Assembly: GCA_025766275.1 (NCBI GenBank)
Contig: JAFKAC010000023.1
Span: 620,001 to 684,000 of the forward strand
Length of the DNA: 64,000 nucleotides
Direction: 5' to 3'
DNA from: Lactarius indigo
Taxonomy: Eukaryota > Basidiomycota > Agaricomycetes > Russulales > Russulaceae
Shown: in pieces, positions 13,315-22,884 of the stretch
How the letters are laid out: every line of letters begins with the position of its first letter
Position numbering within the stretch: position 1 is the stretch's first letter
Program-made: the position numbers and the translations under genes
The notes under the pieces: model-generated
Seen by the model: only the letters and a program-made list of their open reading frames with translations
Told to the model about the DNA's origin: nothing
Database searches by the model: none

Positions 13315-16300
13315 CTATGAAGAGGGCACAGGAGCCCGCGAGCGAGAGATAACCTTCATCGCCTCTGCCCTAAACGAATGAATTTTTGACCACCACTTCG
13401 GTCCAGAAACTCCCTCCTGCGCCTTGGTCGCATCTTCCATCTTCTTCATTGCGTCATCAATATGAGAACCGGACTGACCCTCTACCATGTTCCACAACAA
13501 TATCAGAAGCTCATCAGTAAGGTATCTTGGGAAAGCGATATCAGACAATAGGCCGTGGCCGAGAATAGCCAAGTCGCAGACGAGGTTAAGAATGACTTGC
13601 TGTGTCCCGATAGAGTGTTTGTATTGCCTCCAGTCGGATGTGATGGTTCTGAACGTTCCGACAACCAGGAAAGAGCGAGCTTTAGGCGACAACGGTATGT
13701 ATAAATGTTGTTGGGTCACGAGGAAAAAATATTCAACAAAATATCCGAAGCCACCGCCGTCACGGAAGTCTTGCAGGCGATATAGTTGTCGTTCCATCAG
13801 ATGTCGTCTACGAACGCCCGTCCAATTGCGATGAGGGTTGTTCAACTCGCTCCACAATATCCCCAAGCTCTCGAGCGTCTCTTTGTAGGCGCCATTACCT
13901 CGTCCGTCGATGATGTCGCGTAATTTGGAAGAATAAGAGCACAAAAACCGAAGGCGTTGGTGGAGATATACGAATTGGGGTAAGAATGTCGGCCTGTCGA
14001 AGGATGGATTGAAGAATTGGTTCGGCTTCATGATTTCAGTCCGCTCGAAATCGTCGAAATATACGCCATGTAAGTTCAAAATCAAACCTTCAGCGTAAGA
14101 AGAGACAGAATCATTGATCTTGAATATTTGCTCATCAATGTCCACTATATGGCTCGTGGCGGGAGCGATGCGTTCGAGCTCGGAGATGTCGTCCTCGTGA
14201 TCGCGTGTCAGGACCTCTTTCACCTGCTCTTCCGTCGCTCCCTCTTCTGAGGGTCTGAATACCCTACGCAGTCGAGAAACACAAAATTGCCTCGCGGTCT
14301 CGAAATAATCGTCGATCCTTCGGGCATTCTTGAGCGCATTTTCGTCGACATCTCCATCGTTAATTTGCTCGCCACCATCTTCCGTTCTGAACCGTGAAAG
14401 ATGCTCGATAGCATTACGCGCATCCAGTTTGGTCCCGTCGTGGTTTAACATTCCTCGATTGACGACCACCAAGGATAGGCAGTCCAAGCGTACAACGAAT
14501 AACCCGTCAGATCCCGGTGCTATGTGGTAACGCTCGATTGATTCGTAGAGTGGATGGAGTAGCTTTCTAAGATCTCCGAACATCTCCAGTTTAATATTGG
14601 CAATGATCACGAGTGACGCCACCGTTCCGACGCATCCACGCGCACGCTTGTGCCACGATTCCTTGTCTGCAAAGATGGCGTAGTTATCGCACGTGGCAAC
14701 CAGGTGTCGTAGACGCTTGCAGAGAGCATTGGCAACATCTCCGTGTCGATCGAGATCATCGGGGAGCTGGCCATTACTAAGAAGGCGAGGGATTGACCGT
14801 ATCCCCGCCACATCTCGAGAGGTGCCACTCGCGGGTTCGAGGAGGCGGAGAGGATGGTTGGTGCGTTGGAAAAGTGGGGAACGGCGATGAGGTAGAACGG
14901 ATAGGCTAAGATCTTCATCATTCTGCGGTGTAACTGTAGGGTCGTTTGGCCGGACGTTTGTACCTTGATACTGCACTGCTTGAGAAGCCTTCCTCCATAC
15001 GTCGATTCCCCATTGAGAGGTAAAAGCACCAGGTATAGCCGTTACGAATGATTCCATCTCGTCGTCTTCGGTCCGACTATCAATGAGCCATCGGATTGCC
15101 CGAACGTCGCGATCTTTGCGTTCATCATTCTCTTCCATCGCCAGTTGCATCTGACCTTGTGATATGTTCGAGCTCACAGCCTTGACGGAGCCACCGGACG
15201 CGCGATCCAAGTAGCGTCGCGGATGCACCTTCTGCCTCAGATACCATATCAGGCCAGAGAATGGGTTTCGAAATGGAGATTGCGGTTTGATGACCGGAGC
15301 AAACATACTGAACACGTAAAGCAAGCCGCAAATGGTAATCGGGACGATAGTGGTGATGCCGACGGTGGTATTTACATTGAGAAGCGAGTCGCCGAGTCCT
15401 ACGAAGAATAAGAAGAGGGAGACGTGGACGAGGCCGGGAACAGATTCCGCGACCACAGGCATATACCATCCCTCCGCGCCTTCATATAGATATTGGCGCA
15501 GTCGGGCACTCTTCAGGGGGTTGTTGTACCGCTGGAACACGTGCATGTAGTCGCGTATCCATTGTTGGACGAGAGTTGCGAGGAGCGCGGCGGAAATGCT
15601 GAACACGAGACTCATGAACCAGAAAGCGTTGACCCGGACATCAGAAGGGTTCAGGGTGAAAACGTATGGTGGAGGCGCAGTGGACGGGATGGAGACCTGT
15701 GGTGCGATGGAGGAGACCTGCTGGGAGATCTGAGCGAGTAGTGCGACGTTCTGTTGCTGGTAGTAGACCATCTGCTGGGTTGGGTCGGATTGAAGGTTGT
15801 GAATCTTGTCGACGAGAAAGGAAGTAAGAGCGACAGAGAAAAAACCGGCCTGGACGACAGGGCATGAGCTCGGGGTAGTAGGCAATGATGGCGGAAAACA
15901 TGAACACGTACGAATATGAGGGTGCCGTCCATATCGCCTTTGAGGGATTGGATGCGGGCTTCGTCGTGGCTCATTGCTTCCTTCGCATGAAGGGACCACA
16001 AGGCATTGGCATTGTCATCGAAATCCCCGATCATGCGGGGCATTCCGGGAGGCATTGGTGGAACGGTGTCGTCGTCAGGAGTTCCGTCATCGTCACCAGG
16101 TTGATCAAGTTCGCCTGTAAGTTCTTAACGTATTAGGTCCTGAAGTTACTAGGGTACTAGGAATTATGTGCTATGCTCACCGAAGATGGAGGGCGCGCCT
16201 TTCGGAGCCTCCGCCTGCGACAAAGCGGAGACGGCCTGAGCTTCACCGACTGCTTCCACTTGTGTGTCACTTCCAGTGGTTCCCGAAACCTCTTCCTGTC

Positions 16301-16432
16301 CGACCTCTTTGTATGGAAGGTGGGTGAACGGAGAGTACAAGTCAGATTGTAATGCATACCTTCATCCTCGGGCTGAGCCTCAAGGTCGGCGCCTTGAGGT
16401 TTATTTCTTCTCCGGGTTTTTCTAGACATCAA
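13315..16432 (-). CDS. DUF6535 domain membrane protein, copy 3 (four exons)
   Basis: This is the third tandem paralogue. Exon 1 starts at 16432 (MSRKTRRRNKPQGADLEAQ). Exon 3 carries MPRMIGDFDDNANALWSLHA (about 16118-15915). The last exon begins after a CAG at about 15860 with AGFFSVALTSFLVDKIHNLQ and runs to 13315. The signature PSDVRVNAFWFMSLVFSISA and the two further membrane stretches are intact. The C-terminal part aligns with copies 1 and 2 but lacks a short block after HPLRLLEPASG. The intron before the last exon happens to be open in frame, so a naive reading extends the exon upstream to 15999; the sister copies show this is intronic. No stop is visible inside the exons. Function is unknown. 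Confidence 0.8.
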
Positions 16433-17130
16433 AGGTTCTTAGGATAAGAGGGAAGAGGGAAGAGGGAAGGAACGTCACACAGGTAGCCGTTGTAAGGCCA
16501 GCCCGAGTGCTGAGCCTGAAACCACACGTTTTCGATCACCTCATCTTCAGACTCTTTAATCTCTTACCACATGTCTCGGCTGTTTTTTTTTGAATCCGTT
16601 ATTATTCCGGGATACGTATCAGAGATATACACCGCCAGTTGAGTTCAGCCCTGTCTCACGGTTCGGCAATTCAAGGACCATGTGGCCCCAATTTGGGCTA
16701 AAATGAGTGCTATCCGTGTGAAGGCTACTCGGAGGATTTGTGCCCTGGCACCGGTTCAGTAATCCCGTGGGCCTCGCCATGGGCCCATCTGGGGGCTATT
16801 TTAAGGCTGTGCTAGCAACGGGTGGACAATGCAGCTTGGAGCGTTGGATTGGTATTCAGTCTGGACCCCCTGTCAGCCTTTGACTGAGGTCGCTCTGGCA
16901 CTCTGTGGCAGTCTCATTGAGGTTGGCTTGGACACGGGGCTTGGGTGCTGGATTTCCTCGCGGTTCAATTTTATTGTTTGTTTGTTTTTTTTGGACGGGC
17001 AGTTTGATTGCATTAAAAGCACTGATATTATGATATGTACTACTCCCAGTGTACCGTGAATACGCTAGACAATTCAGATATATGACATTTGGTTTGGGAA
17101 GTAGCAGTGAGTCAGCGCAGACATCATCCA
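16433..17130. other. Spacer, no gene seen
   Basis: This stretch holds homopolymer runs (a T run near 16590 and another near 16985) and no open frame I consider coding. The frame at 16829-17059 has no family resemblance. Confidence 0.4.
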
Positions 17131-18631
17131 TCACCAGCACGCACTGCGGTGGAGGGTCTCCTGCCATGCAGGAAGTTCACCTGAAGGAGGTGGTTTCCGA
17201 CCCTCCTTGTAATTAAACATGTCGGTCTGCAATCCCTCATTGAATAGCCTAACAGTACAATCAGTGAAATGAAAACGAGAAAAGAGAAGTAAAAAACGTA
17301 CTGCATTATCCTGGAACTCCTCACAGAGCGGTCTGTGATATCTGCAAAGAGTTCCGTCCGAATGTACTCCAGATAGTCGTCGACGTAGTTCCAAAATTGC
17401 TGATGTGTATATTGCTTCCCGGTGATTGGAGTCATCGGATCGGGATTGTCCTCGCCGTCCTTGTTATTTCTGTTATAGTTGTCTGCGTTGTGGCCGTTAT
17501 CACCCGTTGGGGTGTCTGATGCGTCGTCCCTTGGTCCTGCCACTCCCGTGAAGTTGTCAGTGGGGTTACGTTCACGCAATTCACAAAGTGCTCCAGCCGG
17601 CTTCTTTAGCCCACTGAACCGGACGAAGTCCCGAAGCGCAGATCGCTGAAGTCCATGTCAGAATATACTCACATAAAAAGGCCAACACTTACAAGGAAGG
17701 CGATTCGCGTCCAATGTGCTGTTGAGCTCTGGATACCCTTTGGGAACAGCCTCACCATGAGAACACTGATATGTACCGTGTCGCCATTGTCCCTAAACGA
17801 CGCCTCAATCTGTTCATTGTTGCGTCAGCTAGGCGTACTTTCAAAAAAAGAAACAAAACCTTTTGCTTGACGCCGCTCCGACATGCGGTGAGAAGGTCAC
17901 TAACAGTAGTCTCCAGCCGAGAACAGTAATCCGGGTCTTCAAAGATCTCTTTGGGAACCTTGAAGATTCTCCATTGTTCCTTGATAACACGCTAGATGAC
18001 AATTAGTACATGAGAAATGACGCGTTGTTATTGTTCTCACCAACATCCGTGGTGTCACATCAGTGACGTATGCGGGTATGCCGGGGGAAAGGAGGGAAAC
18101 CAAGAGTCGGTCCGATAAACCATTCTGGAAACGTGTTGGTTGGAAATGGTTGTATGGCAAAATCAAATGAGAAACATACCCTAAACTCCTGTGATTTAAG
18201 CAGGACATCAAATTCATTCTTGATAAATAGCTTCTCCAGCTTGAGGAGGCGTGCCGCCAGGCGGAGGATCATCTCGGGCAAATTCTGGGACTAATATACA
18301 GTCAGAAACCTGGAATGGGTGGAGACGGTTGACGTACACCTGCGAGTTCCCTGAGCAGGGCAGGGTCCACATCGTATTGGTGTGCGATGTCGTCACAAGA
18401 TGTCTTGAGACGTTTCGTGGTTCCCGGAGTAAATGGGGCGATGCCAGATGACCTAACAACATCACCGTCCAAATGATAGTCAAAGTCATCGCTGTCCCTG
18501 TGGCGGCGAACACCACGATTGGGTGTGGGTGTTGTGATACCAAAAGCGGACTGGCGACGGTCAGGAGCTGTGTCATTGCTCGTACTATGAACAGATGCCC
18601 TGGCACTGCGAAGGTCACGACACAAGCTCAT
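17131..18631 (-). CDS. Conserved basidiomycete protein of unknown function, seven exons
   Basis: A consistent seven-exon model with GT-AG introns can be read on the minus strand. Exon 1 is 18631-18340 (MSLCRDLRSARASVHSTSND, ending LLRELAG), followed by PEMILRLAARLLKLEKLFIK, GLSDRLLVSLLSPGIPAYVT, EIFEDPDYCSRLETTVSDLL, IEASFRDNGDTVHISVLMVR, a long exon with NFWNYVDDYLEYIRTELFAD-like text (QFWNYVDDYLEYIR as written), and a last exon ending QETLHRSACW before the stop at 17131. The middle exons are helix-rich. No catalytic motif is recognised. From memory, proteins of this type recur many times in Agaricomycete genomes, which would suit a gene carried by a mobile element, but that is inference. 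The gene lies head to tail downstream of the transposase-like gene at 19109-22352. Confidence 0.65.
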
Positions 18632-18654
18632 TGCATGAGCTTGTGGAATAGGGT

Positions 18655-18835
18655 GCCGAGTGGGATGAAAGACACAACACAACTTGGAAAGAAAGACACG
18701 AAACGAGTGAAAGAAAGTGAGCGAAAGAGTGAAAGACGCGACACGGAAGAAAGATCCAATGTGACGCGAAAGAAAGACGTGGCGCGACGTGAAAGAAAGA
18801 CGCGACACGAGACGCGCGCGACACGGAGATCTCAA
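18655..18835. repeat. GAAAGAC / GCGACAC short tandem repeats upstream of the seven-exon gene
   Basis: Many copies of GAAAGA and GCGACAC-like units lie in about 180 bp directly upstream of the start codon at 18631. They could be a promoter element, a subterminal repeat of a mobile element, or a simple repeat. Confidence 0.6.
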
Positions 18836-19108
18836 TAAAATCAATACAACCAAATACAGATGATCGGCCTCCCCCAGTCAATTCCGATTTCCGATTATAT
18901 CCATTAAAATCTCAATCGTTCAAGGTGTTGAGTCCTGACTTGTGTTTCTAACGCTCTCCGGAACACATCATATCAATCGTTTACAATTGACCGTCCAGCC
19001 CTCAACTCCTATTCCCGCTTCCCAACGCCTTTTGTAATGCCCTCTATAACACATTAGATTAGTTATTCTAGTCCCTGTATAGTAACGATACATACCATAA
19101 GCTGACGG
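18836..19108. other. Short spacer between the two minus-strand genes
   Basis: This is AT-richer sequence with no coding signal. It would contain the 3' end of the gene to the right and the distal promoter of the gene to the left. Confidence 0.4.
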
Positions 19109-22100
19109 TCAACCGATGGGTCTGAACAAAATCTCTTGTTCTCCGGGGTGATGCCCATCATGATGATGCATGACCGGTGCTGGTCCCAGGTGATACATAT
19201 TGGCGTGAGGTTGCATAACAGGCAGCATATGGCCATGCCAATCGTGCTGCTTCCCATATACTTGGGGTACCTGTGAGAGAGGGAAATACGGTGCGGGTGT
19301 CATTAAGGGAGAAAAACTTAACAAAGATCCCGGAGGTGGGCCGGCGTGCAGTGACGATGTTGAGGGCGTGGGGTGACTACCTATTGCCGGCAGACCAGAG
19401 AAGGGCATCTGTGGAGCAATAAATGAGGGGTGCAAGGGAATGTACGACGGTGGCTGGTGAGGGGTCACTGTTTCATGTGGTGTTCTGGAAGGGAGAGTGG
19501 GAACAACGGAAGGTGCCTTGTTTCGATTTGCTGATTGCCAACTCAACTGTTCAAACTGTACACTGTTCCTGGTGTTGGGGTTGTTGTCCAGATAGTCCCG
19601 TATTTGTGATGCGAGTTCTTGTTTCCAAGTCTTTTCTGTGACCGGAATACCTAGCACCACTGCCATCGTAAAGAGCTCGGACTTGCTTTGCGAGCTAAGT
19701 GTGCCAGTAAATGGTATATTTATATCACGTTGAGGTGCTGCCCGAGTCTTTGCACGCGCACGATCAAATGGAAGTGAGCCTGAAGTGGGCTCATCGGTGT
19801 CAGTACGACATGCGACTCGGACGTCCGTGTCTGTGTCCGTGACTTCTCCTCGAATAACTTGCGCTGCCCTTTTTCTGAGTGTGACGATATCCACGTTGAC
19901 GCTTGTAAAAGGCCTACGAAGACTTGGGGGGGTGACAGCCAGAATCAACTTGTAGTTGTGAATTGAATGAACGTTGAGCATGAATCGTGCCTGGGGATCG
20001 TGATCGACAAGAGCCCGTGTCTTGCTGGTCTTTTTGTGCTCTTGCTGCACAGTATTGTACCAGATGCCTGTGCATTTGCACGAATAGCAGTCGTGTTGGA
20101 CATTTGCAATACAACAGATTTCCTAGAGTATATCATGCCAACGTCAACACATATCAGACGTGGCAGTTGGTGACTCACCTCAGCGGCAACAACAACCAAA
20201 TTTTTGGGCTCTGAAGGCCGGATACAAGGGACTCCCCATATTTTGTGCCGTTCCTTATCGAAGTCATAAACGTCCAGAGTGATGTGCGAGGCTCTGGAGT
20301 TGCGAGGGGCGTGATGGATTTCCTGGTCCGAATCCGCAGGCACAAGTATCTCCGTCACACGGCCAATGCTCAACTGGTAAAGGCAAATTCCTGGATTAAT
20401 GTTCCATCTACAATTTGAGAGAAATGACTTACCGATGCCTGTGATTCTGAATTTGTTTGCACACGCTGGCAAAATACCACAAAGTCGTGCAAGCGCACTC
20501 GGTCCTCACTGTTCTGGGCAATAAATGACTCTGCTCGACGAACAGAGAGGTCTGTGCTTGCAGTAGAAGTGTTGAGGTCCTCGTGTAGGACTTGAGAGGC
20601 CTTTGTGTCCTTCCATGGAACCGGGGGGGGTAGTATTGAGCGTGTATATTGTCCAGACGCAACTCTCTGGTAGATGAGTTTCGTCGCACCTTAGAGTATG
20701 TCAATATTTTTGAGAATTGGATACACGAGGGAACACACCTGGCGTTAACTTGTTTTCCTTGGGAAGTCCAAGCCAATTCAACGCTTCATCGTATGTCGAC
20801 GTATAGTTGAGAATTCTCTGTCCCGCACGTATCCACGTTCTGGTGTGGCTGTCCAGCCAATAGCCCCCTGTGGCAATGTGTTTGATGCGGCTCTGTGCTG
20901 CAAAGGTGTTGCAACTGTCGCGACTAGGCGCTTGCCGATTGCTGTAGATGCATGAGAGACGGAATACGTGGTTGAACGACTCATAACGCTCAGTGGAAAA
21001 TAAGATCGCGGGGCCAAAACGCCGGATGAACGCAGGAAGGTGGACGAGAAAATGAAATTTTGGCTTCGAAATAAGTATGCTCGGTGCGCACATTGCCGTG
21101 ACATTGAGGAAGTCCTCAATAGTCTTAGTTAGCGATGCCTGGAGCGTGTTAGGGTAATACCGACTGAATAATATAGTCCTGGAACCTCACCAAATAGTGC
21201 TCTAGGTCCCCGATCTCGGTATGCCAGAGAAGGACAAGAAGTGTGCCGATAATATTCCAGGCGTGCAAAACATCTTCGTGCACGAGACCATATATCACGA
21301 ACGGCATAACTTGTGCCAGACTTTTAAAGTGCTTCCCGATCAAGCTGCCATGGTATTGGCACATATACTCAGCATCAGTACTTGGTGCGTTTAACCCATT
21401 CCAATCCACTGAGGCAAGGCGCGTCTGAAATAAAGTCGTATTTTTTGAGCGGTTCTTGAGATACCAAATAGTCTGAGCCCAGTAGTATTTCACAACACTG
21501 AGAAGCACAGTGTGAAGGATCTCGGTTGGGGTATCGAGGTGTATGTTAAACCCTGCGTGTAGTACCATGAGCTGCGAACTCCAACTGATGCAGACTGGCT
21601 ATATACCTGGCATTCCGATGAGTGGATTTATGCCTCCTTTCCTCAATAAAATATCGACTTCTTCCCTCAACTTCGCTTGGATTTCCTGTTCGGAGAGTTT
21701 TCTCACGTTGTCCTGGAGTGATGTGCTTGCCGCAAGCCCAGCCTCCAGAGCGCAGTCAACAGTCATGTTTTGCTGACAATCGTCGTCCTCTGCTGTCACA
21801 GTTGGATCCTGCAATCTTATGAGTACTCTGAAGCTTCCTAATAAAATGTTGCCTTACCGGGACGTCAAAGCAGCTTCCGTCAGTGTTCATCGGGTCGAGT
21901 TCATACTGGGTCGTTGGTCGAGTAACGTTCACAGACCTTTCAGTGTTTGATGTGCTGGAGTTACGCAGCGCCTTCCCTTTCGCTGTTATGTATTTTATAA
22001 TTGGGACGACCGCCGCATCTTTAATGCCAGAGCTTCGTGCCACGGAATCGACCTTGTCAGAACCGCCAGGAAGAACGCAGAGCTCCAGCTGCTGCTCAAT

Positions 22101-22352
22101 TACCCGTTTCGTCTCAGCCGGGTCACGAATATTCCCAATCTAAGGTACACAATCATGAGACAGGAATACCACGTCGCAAATAATGAGACTCACCTCAAAG
22201 ATCTTCGCAAATCCTTCCTCTGATTTTTTCTGAGCTTTGGTGCCGCCCACATCGCATGTACGACAGAAAAAGTTCGAGTTGAGACCACATTGGCTTGTTT
22301 GTTCAGCATGCATCGGGTTGTCACTTGCGGTGAACATGAGATAAGGGATTAT
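19109..22352 (-). pseudogene. Transposase-like protein with SAP-like motif, 5' end removed by Gypsy-A
   Basis: On the minus strand, exons separated by GT-AG introns read through one large protein. They run from SDNPMHAEQTSQCGLNSNFF and a Cys cluster (CGLNSNFFCRTCDVGGT) near 22300, to LDTPTEILHTVLLSVVKYYW (about 21500), SLIGKHFKSLAQVMPFVIYG, SILISKPKFHFLVHLPAFIR, FSTERYESFNHVFRLSCIYS (about 21000), a Cys-rich EICCIANVQHDCYSCKC (about 20110), and a SAP-like helix pair KSELFTMAVVLGIPVTEKTW (about 19650). The C-terminus is rich in Pro, Ser and His and ends at 19109. The conserved His/Cys and Trp-rich blocks resemble multi-copy basidiomycete proteins that I associate with DNA transposons, but I cannot place it in a named superfamily. 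Translation would have begun right of 22352, where a Gypsy LTR now starts, so the N-terminus is lost. Confidence 0.6.
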
Positions 22353-22612
22353 TGTTACGCTTTGACCTGCACGGACGATACGACGACTTGTTACCCTTAC
22401 TGTACCGGTTGCAACTACGGCGGTAAGGTAGATTAGTTGCGGACTTAACCACGGTGATACGGTAGTGCGATAGGTGATACGGTACGATAGCTGACTGATG
22501 ACGGACGCCACTAATACTGGTAGTAGTGGTACTCGGATTGAGCTACTTACGCGATACGTTGGACGCTACTTTACGATGACTCATGGCAGCGCTTGAAAGC
22601 CTGCCCGACTTG

Positions 22613-22620
22613 TATTTAAG
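22613..22620 (+). promoter_or_regulatory. TATA box of the Gypsy-A LTR
   Basis: TATTTAAG lies 34 bp upstream of the 11-nt self-primer match at 22647. That spacing suits a transcription start at or near 22647. The same box sits at the same place in the LTRs of Gypsy-B and Gypsy-D, and as TATTTAAA in Gypsy-C. Confidence 0.65.
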
Positions 22621-22629
22621 ATGTCTTGT

Positions 22630-22658
22630 GAAGACCAAGATACGCCATCTTGGTCTTC
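22630..22658 (+). promoter_or_regulatory. Perfect 12-bp hairpin at the predicted transcript start
   Basis: GAAGACCAAGAT and ATCTTGGTCTTC are exact reverse complements around a 5-nt loop. The right arm (22647-22657) is also complementary to the primer site after the LTR. The same hairpin recurs in the LTRs of Gypsy-B and Gypsy-D. Confidence 0.8.
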
Positions 22659-22867
22659 TTGAATCGTCACTTGTTTTCCCTTTCATCTTCTTCGCTAAAT
22701 CGTCCGACTCCGCTCGAGACTCTAGAACTTCGACTTGCCGGTGTACCTCCGTGTATTCACTAAGGCAGGGACTTGGGCCTTCGTGTCTTCAAGCTAAGTA
22801 GAGCATTGCCAAAGTTGTTACCGCCATTAGTGCTCAAGTCGAGCTAACGTCGTGGCGACGTTACATT

Positions 22868-22878
22868 AAGACCAAGAT
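22868..22878 (+). promoter_or_regulatory. Self-primer binding site of Gypsy-A
   Basis: AAGACCAAGAT, two bases after the LTR, is the exact reverse complement of ATCTTGGTCTT at 22647-22657, the predicted 5' end of the RNA. This matches the self-priming layout known from Tf1/sushi elements, where the first 11 nt of the RNA prime minus-strand synthesis. I see no tRNA 3'-end match here. Confidence 0.75.
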
Positions 22879-22884
22879 ACAATC

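Larger units (their letters stand above)
22353..22865 (+). repeat. Gypsy-A 5' LTR (513 bp)
   Basis: Starts TGTTACGC and ends GACGTTACA, nearly identical to 29705-30217. The promoter part carries TATTTAAG at 22613-22620. From the predicted start near 22647 to the LTR end no ATG occurs in any frame. Confidence 0.95.

Noticed and set aside
15860..15999. Upstream in-frame extension of DUF6535 copy 3
   Set aside because: The sister copies have a GT-AG intron at the same place. The extension is unlike anything in them and is intronic.
17000..22352. Assignment of the transposase-like gene to the KDZ or Plavaka transposase families
   Set aside because: The Cys clusters and copy-number impression suggested this, but I could not see the family-defining motifs, so the name is left open.
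22140..22511. Open frame running from the transposase-like gene into the Gypsy-A LTR
   Set aside because: It crosses the LTR border at 22353. The same LTR-derived peptide appears at the 3' LTR, so it is a junction artefact.
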